From positions 68,335 to 132,334 of the forward strand of contig CAJNOP010000093.1 of NCBI GenBank assembly GCA_905250075.1: a stretch of 64,000 bases of DNA, given 5' to 3'. The notes under the pieces were generated by a model. It was not told where the DNA came from, made no database searches, and saw only the letters and a list, made by a program, of their open reading frames with translations. The translations under genes were made by a program, and so were the position numbers. This document shows positions 34,134 through 46,580 of this stretch, piece after piece (the first letter of the stretch is position 1; each line of letters opens with the position of its first letter). The stretch is from Rotaria sp. Silwood1. Lineage: Eukaryota; Rotifera; Eurotatoria; Philodinida; Philodinidae.

Positions 34134-35725
34134 AATGATGATTTGATGATTTTATTTGCAATTATTGATTTCAATATTGAGAAATCAATTTATAAAGTTT
34201 TCTTGATTTGTTTTTAATTAATTGATGATTATATAATTTTTCTGGTTCGAGTTAGAGATAATATTCCACATGAAATATATCTAAGCAAAAAAAAACAAAA
34301 AAAAAAACAACTGAATAATTTTACTAATAAAATTGTTATACGCAAAAAATAAATTAATTGATAGTTGAATTGTATTCAACATAATAGATCTTCTATTCTA
34401 TATTGAAATTCTTCTCATACATTCCTGATGCATTGTATACACAATCATCATTCACTACAGCCATCAATAATGTTTGGTTTCCTCATAGTAAAAATCATAG
34501 GTGCGCTACAATCAATATTGATAAGATTTAAAAGACAATATTTTTCTTTTTTTTTCTATTATAGAAGATATATTATCTAATAAATTATTAGTTGAAGAAA
34601 ATAGTTTGATTTCAATTAGGACGAGTTATATATAGTGACATCTATTGTTAGTATGATGAACTTCGGTGAGTTTAAGAATATAATTTAACTAGTAACATGA
34701 CGAAAAAAATAAAATTGATGAACTTTTGCTCTTTTTAAATTGAGAAATCGATTCGTAAGAGTAGAAAAGAGATTAGTGAAAGCAATTATTTATCTAAGAA
34801 TTTTTCGATGATAAAAATAAACTAAGAAAATAAAACTGAATCAATATAAGTTTTAAAGATATTCTTCGTGTCTCATTCAGCTAATGATGAAGTTTAATAA
34901 GAATGTTTCTAATTGTATTGATTACAGTTGTGTTCTATTACAAAAATATGTTTTCTTAGAACATGACATTTAAGTGGTAGTACTCAGATAGTCTAGAAAT
35001 GAAATTTTAGTAGTAATAAAAATATGAAAAAATTATTTCTAGGAAACTTTCGATAAAATTCTTTAACATTATGTGATAAATAAATGAAATTACAAACCTA
35101 TAGAAATATCGAAGATCACATACAAAAAACTAAAAGGATTTTCAAAATTTTACAGAAAACTCTTTCTTATTAATTGACAGCTAGGAGGGATGTGCAATGC
35201 AAGTGTATATATTAACAGTGAGTTATCGACACAGAATCTACTGAGGTACTGATTACATTGGCATCGATGTTTACTGAAGCGCACCGGTTACACTGATATT
35301 CGCGTTCGGTACAATATTGAGACATTGACTTTATCAAAATGTCCCCTTTTTGTAACGATGTGTTTTAATTAATCAATGAACACTGATACCAGCATGTACT
35401 ACCTACATAACCGTAGTATCTAAGTGATTTCATGAAAAATGATCTTCTCATTTAATACTAATTATGGAAATTTTTTTTCGAAAATTTGAAAAAATCTCAA
35501 AAAGATTCGGTGAAGGTCTCACATGAAAATGACAAACAAAACTCACAAACATGTTGTAAATAATTTCTATTTAAATATAGCATAGGCAAAATGTTGTGAT
35601 CGGAATTTTGAGTGAGCTGAAAGAAAAAACGTTTTAATTTAATAATCCCGATAAAAGGATGGTTTCAATTTACTTATACGTACATCTATTGTAGTAGTTT
35701 ATTCTGTTGTTTTTCTTTCTATAAG

Positions 35726-35752
35726 TATATATATATATATATATATATATAT
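35726..35752. repeat. (TA)n microsatellite
   Basis: Uninterrupted alternating T and A over about 27 bases in the intergenic region. Confidence 0.9.
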
Positions 35753-36949
35753 TGACAAGTATGCTTTATCAAAATATGAAAAGATGTAAAAAAATAACAA
35801 AAGCAAGACTAATCAAGGTTATATTCGATCTAGAGAAGTTTTCGAATAATTTTCTTTTGAGTCTACTATTTACTCTCATCACTTTTTCTTTTCTGTCAAA
35901 TGAAAACCGTTCTCTGTTAATATTTGATTATTTACTTACTATGATGAAATGTCTATCTATTACTAGACTCTTCCCAAGTCTTCATCGGTTGTAAACACTT
36001 TGCTCTTTCTTTGAATGTCATTCTATTTCATATTCTTATCACAAGGATACAATAGAATTGTCTTATCTCCTTTTTGCTTCAGCTTTTAATTTATCGCAAT
36101 TGAACAAAGAATAAATAGCATGCATAATTGTTATGAAAAATATGATTAGTTATGAATATCAAATTTCGTTGTAATAAAGTTCGACCGTAACAAGCATTTT
36201 CTATTTGTTGTAATGCATTATGTAAAAAAGAAAAGAGGACATTGTTAAGATTGTTTGTCCTCAGGAGGGATGGAGTGAGTGAGTTAAGATTAGGTATCTC
36301 TATATGCCATGAGCACATTTATGATTAGTGTCTTCTTTTCATCATCGGATGTACGGAAGAGTACATTGATAAAACATCATTTCGAAAATAGCAGTTCCAT
36401 TCAGTTCTACAATTATTTGTGTTAACGACTACATTAAAAGCTTGTTTATTGTCTTATAAGTTATTTCTTTGTAATTCTAAAAGGAAGCTTCTAGGAACTT
36501 TTTTCGAGTAATGAACACTATATATCATTACAAATAATGAAACATTCATATATTTTAAATGATTCGATTTAAGATTCTTCTATTTGTTTCTAATCTCGAT
36601 TCGTAAATGAAGTTTGTCCCAAAAAAGTGTGTTTCTTTTCTGTCAAGAGGCATTTAAAACAAGTTTCTTATTTCCTATATAGAAATGACTCGATAAACAT
36701 AGCAGAAAAAAAATGAAAATTGAGTGAATCAATCAACTTTTCTTTTCGATAAAACTACATACAAGTCAAAGATACTTCTCATATCAAATTCTAAGTATTA
36801 TTCATATTTGTTCTATAAACTATAAAAGTGAAGCTAACGGTTAGTTAATAACTTACGAGAAAGAAACTATTTGAACTGATATCTGTTTGTTGAGCTTATA
36901 TTAAGCCTACAACGATGTCTTAATGAAAATTGAAATTCTAACAGCATTC

Positions 36950-37335
36950 GTCTCTATGGATCTTTGACGTTGAATTACGACCTTTTTACTAAATTTTCGA
37001 CTCAATTTTAGATAAATATTGAAAAGTCAAAAGGAAGAATGTCGATTTGAAATTCCACTCATCAATAAATCTTATGATCCATAGAATATCCTGAAAGTTT
37101 CAACACAAAATAATGACTTTTTTTGTCAAGTTATTAAATTGCTAAGTAAACTCAATTTTTTGTATTATGCTTGTGGCATAGGATTAAGGTTTCTTGAAAT
37201 TTGATATCTACGCAATAGTACATATTTTTCAGATGCAAGTTTCAAGACACTCTTTTGGTAATTTGACCTATCTATAAGCAATATTATAAGATCTGATGTT
37301 GTTTTTAGTTTATCTTCTCAATACATACCTACAGT
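36950..37335. repeat. Decayed fold-back element (relative of 20281-20899)
   Basis: The left-arm relic reads attacgacctttttactaaa (near 36974), then gatttgaaatt, then gatccatagaatatcctgaa (near 37077), in the same order as the left arm at 20281-20899. The right-arm relic includes tttgacctatctataagcaa (near 37262) and agatctgatg. It is shorter and more diverged than the 20281 copy, but keeps the palindromic layout. Confidence 0.6.
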
Positions 37336-38011
37336 TGCGTCGAAAATATCAGTATAACGATTTCAACTGAACTGCAACGCTCATTGAGAACAAATCCTCT
37401 TTTGAACATTTTCTGTTCTCACTGAAAGCGTTCTTTTAGATTCAATATAATCTCAAACACTGAGTATCGATTTGAATGGTTCCCACATTACCTTTATAAT
37501 TATACAAATATATTCAAAACAAAAATAAAAATAGACTTTGTTTTAATTTTCGTTGTTTCTTGTGTTTGATACTGTTCATTAAAAATCAACAAAAGAAAAA
37601 AAACGTACATTAACACAAAAAGAACACGAATTAGTTTAACAAACACTGTTCATCAAAAATGAAATCTATTGCGAGAAAGAAAAAACAACAACACATAGAT
37701 AATCATACAAAAGGCCAAACAAAAAAAAAACAAAAACAAAATCATAAACATCTACATGTTTTTCTCTTTTGTTTTGTTTTATTTTTTCTATCTATGTTTA
37801 TAACATGCTATATATATAATGACAATCCTTATTTAGGACAACACATTTTTTTTTTCTTTGAGCAACAAAATGAAATAAACAAAGTGACTGTTAAATCAGT
37901 TACAAAACAGAAGAAGAAAAAAAAATAACTATCCCGAATACAATAAAAGAAAGAAAAAATAAAACAAATCACAGTTGCTCGAGAAATACAAAACTGTACA
38001 TTAATAATACA

Positions 38012-41000
38012 TTAGTAAGGATAAGTCGTATTATGTTGATGATTGGTAGAGAAAGGTGAGTTTGTTAAATCGTTTGTTGTTCCTTGAAATGAAACATTCA
38101 TATGTGAATGTGCAGATGTTGATGAATTGTTATTATTATTAGTCGTAGTATTAGTATTAGTATTAGTAGCAGTAGTATTATTAACCGGTGTATAAGATGA
38201 TGGTGGTGTTAAAAATTCATCGAAGAATGAAGGTTTAACATCGAGATATGATGAAGTTTGTATAGGATCAAATTGTTGTGAAGAATTTCGTTGATCTTGA
38301 TAAGTCGACGAATAAAAAGGTGATTGATCATTTGGTGAAGAAAATAATGATGATAGTGGTGATGGAATTGATGGTGTTTGAGGATGATTATTATCTATGG
38401 GTAATAATTCAATTGGTTTTGTTGTTGTTGATGGTGATGATGAAAATAAACTATTAAGAAAATCTTTTTGTTCAGGATTATTAACAGGTATCGCTGTTGT
38501 AGTTGTAGATGTTTGACGGTTTTGAATATGTCGACGTGCAAAATGTTTATTTTTTATATTTTCTAATTGAGATAATTTATTTAATATTGTATTCTACTTT
38601 CGAAAAAAGAACAATCAACACATGAAAAAATGATAGAAGTTTTTTTTGAAAAAATTTTTTATACTCGTCGTGTTTTATCATTTGTTTGATTAACATCAAG
38701 TGTTTCTTGCCTTCGGAGTAATTCCAATTGAGATTCTAATTTAGCTTTGGCTAGAAATATATTTAAAACAGAAGATTCATATAAAGAGAAAAATTTTGAA
38801 AGGGATCTATCAAAAATATTCAAAATTCCACATATTTTTATTAAATATGATTTATTATCTAACTAAAAGAAATCTCAATAAATTCTTTCTGATTTTTGAT
38901 TACAAAAATGGGATTTACAAACGGAACCAGAGATGGGATCCAGACCGCTACAAATTTCAGTCTGATTCCATCGCTAGTGAAGACAATCAAAGTAAGTCAC
39001 AATTTTTGTATTAATCATTTAAGCATATAGAGAACACTTCTAAATTAGAATAACTTCAAACAGTTTTGGACTTAGAGACATTCTCTCGACAGAGTTTCTG
39101 TACGGAACAGATATAAGCAGAAGAACTGAGAGAAGAATTTTCGAGCTACAATTTTGTCTGTAATTTGATCTCACATTGTTAAGAATAGCCTTCAAGTTTT
39201 AATGAAAACGATGGCTTCTGTCATTAGATATTCAAAAACTTTCGATGTTATTGATAGTTTCTTAAATCTCATCAGTATTTTTGAACACTGAATATTTCAA
39301 AAATAAATCAATCATTTCGATCGATACATTAGGAATATTCTTAAGATCATGAAGTTTACAAAATTTCAAGTCAAATATTCTTTTATTCTCTATAAGTCTA
39401 GAACATTTTGGAATTATTTTATCCTAGAAGTCTTCTGTATAAGTCAAAAATAAAAGTTCAAAAGCCATGATTCACATCAAGTGACTACAACATTAGATAA
39501 AATTATAAAATGAAAAAAATCATTGCAGACTTATTAAAACATTTTACTAAAGTAAAAAGTTGTCAGTCGATATTCACAACAGATCAAAACAAGAATTATA
39601 ATGTATGACTTTGATTAGTTACAATTAACTGAAATACATTGAAAGTGCCGTATAAATTTATTATGACAGACATAATGAAGATTAGTGTCAGTTTTGAAAT
39701 CATGCTATATATTCCTAATCGTTAATGATTGACGATCTAATTTTCATTCATTAAAACAAACCTGCTTTATATTTTTTCAAAAAATCAATATCTTGTTGAT
39801 GTAAAGCTTCGGGACTAAGTGGAGTTGAATTTGACTAAATAATAAATAAAATAAATATAATTATTAAATATGTATGTCCTGTTTTTTTTCCAAACCTTGG
39901 ATTGATTTGTTTGAAATTGTGATGTTACTGTTGATGATCTAGTACTTCCATTTTGTGTATTAGGTTCACTACCATTCAAAAGTCGAACAAGTGTTGAAGA
40001 TGAATCACCTTAAGAGAAATACTTATTATAAAAAAAAACATTTTTTTTGAGGTGCAAACCGGGTTGTTTTTCATGATTGTATTTTATTGAATTACTAAGT
40101 ATACCACGTACAATTGATTCTGAATCATTTTTCTGACGTAAAGATGCATCTGTTAACGATGGTGAAGATTCTAATTGAACTTTTTCTTCCATATCTACGT
40201 CTATTAAAAATAAATATAATTAGAAAAAAAAAACTTTTCATATAATTCGAGAATGTTTTTTTTTTTTATATTCATATTCTACCTGAACCATTTTTTTGTA
40301 TTTTATTCTTATCATTTAAACGTCTATAACATGCTGTTAATGATTGAATATTATTAATCATATTTGCTAATTCACCATCCATATGTTTATCATTATCCAT
40401 TAATATTTGTATATAATCTTGTATTGTTAATGGACGTGTTAATTTTGATACACCAAATATATTTCCTTGTAAATTTAATGGTTGTAATTTATCTGTTGTA
40501 AAACACATACTCAATGACGGTACACATATACGACATTGATCATTTGATGCTGATGATGAATCAGTATCCGATGATGAAACTAAAATAATAAAAAATAAAA
40601 ACAATTATATTGTACAAAAAAAAAGAGTTTAACTTACGAAATTTAAATGATGAACTATTTCCTTTAATATCAGCTGCACATTGATGTTTCCATGCTGTTT
40701 GTAATTCATCAAATTGTGATCTTTGCATTGGACTAATAAAATAAAAATTTGTTAATCGAATCCCTTTGAGATTAATATGTGAAACACAAGCTATGAAAGA
40801 GAGGATCAATTAACATATTTTGATGAGCCATTGCTGGACCTGAAATCGGTGGATCAGGTTTTTTAGACTCAAATGTGGTCTCGGTCGATCTAATTTTTTC
40901 GGATTTGGACCCGATGGGTCCTAGTGGAGAGCGATGCAACCCTCTACTTGATGTACATCAATACTCTTTTTAGATTGTGTTTCACAAAAAGAAAGAGTCT

Positions 41001-44000
41001 AAAGATAATTATTTATAATTTACTTTAAAACTTCATTTCGAGCTATGATTATATCATGATTTTCATGATCAGATATTAGTTTATATTCAGTTTGAAGAAA
41101 AACTAATGAACCATCACGTGCATTTAAACGCCATTGTAATTTACTTGAACCAGTTGTTACACCTAAAATACAAAAAACTCATAAATTTCTTTAAAAGAAA
41201 AAGTTTTTTATTTTGTTGTACATTTCCAAAGTGCATGTAATTTAACTAAACGATCTTCATAGTAAACAAAATCAAATATTGATTGTGAAACTATTTCATG
41301 TGGTAAATAACCAGTTATTAAAGCACCGCGATGATCTTCAAAAATAATTTCACCAATTAAATTCATTTTTGTATAAAATTCTTGTTTATGAATATCATGT
41401 AATGTTATATCAATATAAGATGAATCTTCTAGTGTTATTATAAGTATTGTAACTGCAGAATGATTGTGTCGTGCTGTTGTTGAATGAACATCTATTAAAG
41501 AAACAATAATTTGAAGGTAATCAAAAAACAAAAGTAAAAAAGATTATTTAAATTCATACTAGCATTATCAGAACTTAATTTTTTCTTTCGATGAATTTTA
41601 ACTTGACGATATTCATTTGTATTATTTGTCATCATACGAACATAATAGATATCATTAGCTAAAATATAACAATATTCATTTTGTTTATGTTTCAGATAAA
41701 GAAAAACAAAAATAACAACAAGATTGTTCGCCAATATAACAGATCATTGAAAAAAATATTAAATCATATTTCTTCCGTTCTATTAATGGTTTATGTCTGT
41801 TTTTTTTTCACATAAAACACTTATTAATGATTTAAACTGTAACTCTGTTTTATACAAATTTTCTCTTCCAGGAGGCCAAAAGCTTATTTTTTGGATGCAC
41901 AGGCATAGAGTGTGTGATACAATAATCACGAAATTCAAGAGTGCTAACTCAATCGTTGGAGAGAGATTGTGCTGGATAAAACATAGATTTGCCTAACATG
42001 AGTATGCCAATTTTGGCCAAACTATTGATGAACGTTTGAGCAAACGTCTTGTATTCATTAAACCACATTATGCTCAGGCTATATAGTTTGACCAAATTTG
42101 GGTATTATCATTATAGGTGTATTACATAACACCAATGATTTCTTCAACACAAAAATCAAAACTGCTCCTAAAGATAATAATTTACGAGATGTACTAAAAA
42201 GGTCGACCTACAGAATGATTCTATGCTTCTTGGATTTGAGAGAGAAAACTAGAGTTATGAAGAAAAAGAACCAGTGGCGTAGCCAGGGGTAGGGCCATTG
42301 GGCAATTGCCCATAGCTCCAAAAGTTATTGCCCATGGATTTGTTGAGCTATGCAGTGCTTGAACAGTTATTGCCCATACATATTTTTGAAATCATAACGG
42401 TTGCCCTTAGCTGCCCATACCTCAAAATAGTTCGGCTAATGAATTGCCCATGACTCAAAAATTGCTGGCTACGCCACTGAAAAGAACTTATCAAAAAATT
42501 GGAACAAGTTAACATTTACTTTTGCGGACTTGATGGCGCACATTGACGTTTCCTGTACCGAAACAGTTCAAATCTCTTAATGTGTACTAACTGACATTGC
42601 TCACTGTTTTAACACGAACGATATATATCTCCCTGGTCAAAATAAACTAAACACCTTATTTTCATGTTTTTCTCCTCTTTATAATTTTCGTTGAGCTTCA
42701 TTCTTATATCACAGATATATCTTTGATTACTTGACTTTTTCTGAAAATTACAACCTTATAGGATGAGAATCCGTTGAAAAAAACGTAATTATGTCTCATG
42801 CATTCATGCAGCAATGAAACGAAAATCTGTTGTTTTCTTGCTGAATTTTGCCTCTTTCCTGTTTCCAATAACAATAGTCTTTAATGAACACATTCGCTTC
42901 TTCGCACTTTTTCAAAGCGTTTTGTGAAGAGATTTATCCAAAGAAGCTTGTAATAGTGAGAATGAGACCAGAAAAAGCTAATGTATGCGCCAAAAGTTGA
43001 TGTTACAGAACAGAGAAAAAAACCAAAATTCAGCAAGAAAACAACAGCTTTTCGTTTCACGGCTACATGAGTACATGAGATATAATTCCATTTTTCTCCC
43101 CGGATTCTTATCCTATAAGGCTGTCATTTTCGGAAAAAGTTAAGTAATCAAAGATGTATCTGTTTTATAAAACTGAGGCTCAACGACAATTGTAAAGAGG
43201 AGAAAAGCATCAAAATAAGGTGTTTAGTTTATTTTGACCAGAGGGATATATATATGCGGCGTACCTATCTTTGAAAGATCAACAGCGTCGATTAGAAATG
43301 AATATTAATTCATTTTAACTAATTTCATATTTGATTATTTTACTTCATAAAAAAGAACTTTCGAATAAAATTATAAAAGATGAATGATAAACAATCTTTT
43401 TTTAATATTATAATCATATCATTTGATAGGTTCATAGTATGTGTATTTCGTATACAAAAAAAACAACAATCCGAAGTTTTTGATTCGATTTCTGGTAAAT
43501 TTGAACAGTTTTTAAAAAATTTGATCAAATATAATTATTTGAATGGAGCAAAAATGACATTATTAATATTTACTAAGGAGAACGAAACAACCAAACGTTT
43601 GCATTTACTAGATGAAGTTTTTATTTTACAAAGTCTTCTAATATGTTAATATATATTCTTCTTCATTTCATGATCATTTCATTATTTTCCATTATATTTT
43701 ACTGTATTTCACAAAAAAGAATTATGTGAAATATTATACTTTCCCTGTAAACTCTTATTACTATTCCTATTAAAAATTGATACAATTTTCTTTCTCATGG
43801 TTCTTTTTGTAATGAAATTTATAGAAGATTCAATTCTTATACATAATGTATTGTAAAACTGCATACATAAAAAATGATGAAATGAAAGATCATCATGAAT
43901 ATATTTTTATTAAACAAAAAAAGAATCATTTCTATGAGAAGAATACATTCTTTGAAGAAATTGTATCATTAAGTCTCGTGATTGTCCTAAAGTTTCTACG

Positions 44001-46580
44001 AGAGAACAAAATACACCGTAATTCTTGAAATTTGTTAGAATAAAAAAATAACTGCAAGTAACTGAAAGCACATCGTGCGTAAAAATGTTGTTTTTTTCTT
44101 TTTACAGCGGATGGCTATGCTGTAATTTCAACTAATATCGACAACAAATTTTATACTAAATTAAGGCGCATCGAAAATTGGATACATCAATATGAAATAG
44201 TAAGAATATGGCAAATTTTCAATGTTGAATTCAGGAAATTGTTTAAAATTTTACGCCATATGAGCAAAGAAAATTTTCTTTTATGAGATAGTTCTAATTA
44301 GATCTGATTTAAAGTGATGAATATCACAAAGTACTGAATATTTGATCTGTAAATATTCGAACAATAATAAAAAAAATGAAGCTGAAGAAAATGACAATCA
44401 GAGACGGAACACAATCATTTTGACAAAGCAATTGTAAAAAATATAATTTTCATGTTTTAACAAATATTAACCAATTTGAGATTATTGTATGTTCGTATCT
44501 GTTTCATCTTTGTGCTGTTTTAAATGAGCTCTAGTTTGAATTACTTCATAAAAGAAATTATTCTCTACTTATATAGCACATCATTTTAAACAATTTCCTA
44601 AATCCGATATTGAAAAGTTGCTATTATTCTAACTATTTCGTATGGATGAATCCGATTTTTGATGCGCTTTAATTTAGAATAAAATTTGTCGTTGATGTTA
44701 TTTGAAATTACAGCATGACCACCTACTGGAAAATGTTTTCATGCATCCTGTACATCAACACATAATAAAGTAGCTCAAACTATATCAAAATAGCTAAAAA
44801 AAAAACAGCTTTGCAATACTAACTAGATATCTATTCTATCTTACTCACATTTCCGATTGATCAGGTTTTAGAGACATTCTGCCAGTATTTTTTTTATTGT
44901 TCACATTAAAAATAATCGATTCGATTTGTTTGTTTTTAGTCACTATCTCTTTCAAATAGTGGTCGACAGCTTGTAATAAATGTTATAGTTAAAATTTGTC
45001 TATCATGATTTGATTTACATGTCTTACTAAGCAACGTTTATTTTATATTGAAATAAGTAATTCTTGAAAGTTCTAGCAGTTGTATAATGGGACCTATGAG
45101 TTAAATTGTTCAGTTATAAATTCTTTTTTCATAAAAAGTACTCATTATGTCAAAATTTATCAATTACTACATTTTATTATGTAAATGACAATTAAAAGGA
45201 AAAGTAAAACTTTTGAAGTTCTCTTAAAAAGAAAGAGAATGTGCTCATCACTAACGATACGTGAGTAAAAAACATGAAATGAGCATGTGTCACATATTTC
45301 TTTATTTTAATATTCCATTTATTTTATCGATTTCACGAATTCGAATGTAGATTCTTTTGCTATATTTCCATCTATATGAAATCTTATATAATTAAATTAA
45401 TGACATTAGTAAATACAAACTAAACAAATATTTCTCTATATAATCATAGACCGCTGATTAAATGAGAAAGAAAGAAAAAACTGTTTCCTTTCATTAGAAT
45501 TAGTCTGGTTGGTGTCGGACTCATCCGAGTCTAGATCCAAAAATTTTGGATCTGATATAAGTCTTTCTCTTTTAATAATCGAACTCTAGAAGGGAATTAA
45601 TGAACTTTTATCGGTTTTTCCTACTAAATTAAATAGAAGAATTCAATTGATTATAACTGTTTTTTTTTTCTTTGAATCGATTGTGTGTCATTTACTAATT
45701 TTTTAATTTCTATTCGAACTATCCTGAATAATATCTTCTTTATACTGGTCTCGAATCAGTATTTTTTCATTATAAGCTTTATATTTTTCTTAAAAAATAC
45801 TCGTATTGTTGTATATCTACGCATCGTTTTCATTATAACACACTATCGGCATTTTTTTTATCTTTGTATTACTAGTCAATGAAAAAACACCCGAGTATGA
45901 TCTATAATTCTGATACTGAGATTTGAGCCCTAGAGTTGTATCAAGAAAGCCTTAGGTACAATATAGTAAAGAAGAATAGCTCGCAATAAATCAAGGCATG
46001 ATATAGTGATGCAAAATTATATTCTTTCTTCATAATAAAATTCTTTCTAAGTATCATAAAGTTAACATAAGCGACTGATTTAATATAACTTACGTTGTGG
46101 TGGATTATTAAGAAATTTTAAAAATGAATCTCTTTCACTATCTTCAATAAATAATAATATTGATAAACCAACAAGTTCTGTCTAAAGAAGAAGAAGAAGA
46201 AAAAGCAAAATACATAATTTTATTTTTTTGTGATTCTAAATTAAAACTAACTTGTTCAAAACCAAAATAACGTTTCACTGTTTTTGATACACCGATAATA
46301 ATATGATAATTATCAAGACAAACTAGTATGCCCTGCATCGCATCTAGCAAGACATTTCCCATTGATTCAAATGGTAATCTATTTTGCTGACGTTGCTGTG
46401 CGTATGCAGATTCGGCAACTAAAACAATATTTTTTTGTTTTGTTTTATTTTGTTTTATAACATTTAATAGAGGTGATAAAAAATTAAATATTTACTTACA
46501 TTTGTTTCCATCAGACATTACGGCAAAGGCTGCCGCATTGCCTTTTCTATCGTTTCTATTAACACACGTTTCAATACGTT
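38012..46580 (-). CDS. PAS-domain regulator, probably bHLH-PAS family (5' end unresolved)
   Basis: Exons, highest first: 46580-46500, 46418-46252, 46181-46094, 41658-41560, 41492-41222, 41162-41024, 40790-40638, 40579-40283, 40200-40060, 40008-39896, 39834-39762, 38750-38665, 38593-38012 (stop TAA). Two PAS domains are visible. PAS-A includes MGNVLLDAMQGILVCLDNYH and KRYFGFEQTELVG. PAS-B includes EFYTKMNLIGEIIFEDHRG, then ITGYLPHEIVSQSIFDFVYY, then WRLNARDGSLVFLQTEYKL. A predicted coiled coil (FLKKYKAAKAKLESQLELLR) and a Ser/Thr/Asn/Pro-rich tail follow. LVRLL in 39896-40008 fits the LxxLL pattern of coactivator contacts. The layout suggests a nuclear transcription regulator of the CLOCK/ARNT/p160 type; I cannot choose among them, and no bHLH exon was found above 46580. 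Phase agrees across the 4.4-kb intron; the join between the exons ending at 41024 and starting at 40790 is uncertain by a base. Confidence 0.68.
40850..40925. repeat. Short dispersed repeat in intron
   Basis: The reverse complement of about 40885-40925 (ggacccatcgggtccaaatc) resembles the direct sequence at about 45517-45557 (ggactcatccgagtctagat), each followed by an A-run and gatc. They look like two diverged copies of one interspersed repeat. Its full length and class are unclear. Confidence 0.35.
42272..42479. mobile_element. 208-bp hAT-type MITE with 8-bp target duplication
   Basis: Terminal inverted repeats are perfect over 15 bases: cagtggcgtagccag at the left and ctggctacgccactg at the right. 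They are flanked by identical 8-bp direct repeats aaaagaac (42264-42271 and 42480-42487). Eight-base duplications and CAGTG-type ends are characteristic of the hAT superfamily. Inside, the motif attgcccat is repeated several times. There is no coding capacity. It lies in the long intron of the PAS gene. Confidence 0.93.
42628..43246. mobile_element. ~619-bp Tc1/mariner-like fold-back MITE
   Basis: Long inverted arms: the left end is tctccctggtcaaaataaac, and the right end in reverse complement is tccctctggtcaaaataaac. Pairing continues inward through aactaaacaccttatttt and beyond (for example ttgattacttgactttttc on the left, matched near 43130-43160 on the right). TA-rich flanks (42621-42627 and 43247-43255) are consistent with TA target duplication, as for Tc1/mariner elements. 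No open reading frame is present. It sits 149 bases after the hAT-type element, in the same intron. Confidence 0.85.
44105..44735. mobile_element. Fold-back element in PAS gene intron
   Basis: The left arm at about 44113-44300 (gctatgctgtaatttcaact, then ttaaggcgcatcgaaaattg) matches the reverse complement of about 44490-44725 (catgctgtaatttcaaataa, then ttaaagcgcatcaaaaatcg) with moderate divergence. The loop is near 44400. Exact ends and a target duplication were not found, and no protein-coding frame is present. Confidence 0.7.
45512..45562. repeat. Short dispersed repeat, second copy
   Basis: The segment ggactcatccgagtctagat followed by ccaaaaattttggatc resembles, in opposite orientation, the segment near 40885-40925. 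It contains its own small palindrome, gatccaaaaattttggatc. Confidence 0.35.

Larger units (their letters stand above)
34134..38011. other. Intergenic region between two minus-strand genes
   Basis: No supported gene. It contains a (TA)n tract at 35726-35752 and a decayed fold-back repeat at about 36950-37335. The Lys/Gln-rich frame at 37659-37928 is low complexity and not accepted. The first part, just upstream of ATG 34133, would hold the promoter of the 27773-34133 gene, but no specific element was identified. Confidence 0.4.

Noticed and set aside
37659..37928. Lys/Gln-rich 89-codon frame with a hydrophobic middle
   Set aside because: Made of poly-A and poly-T tracts; no supporting structure.
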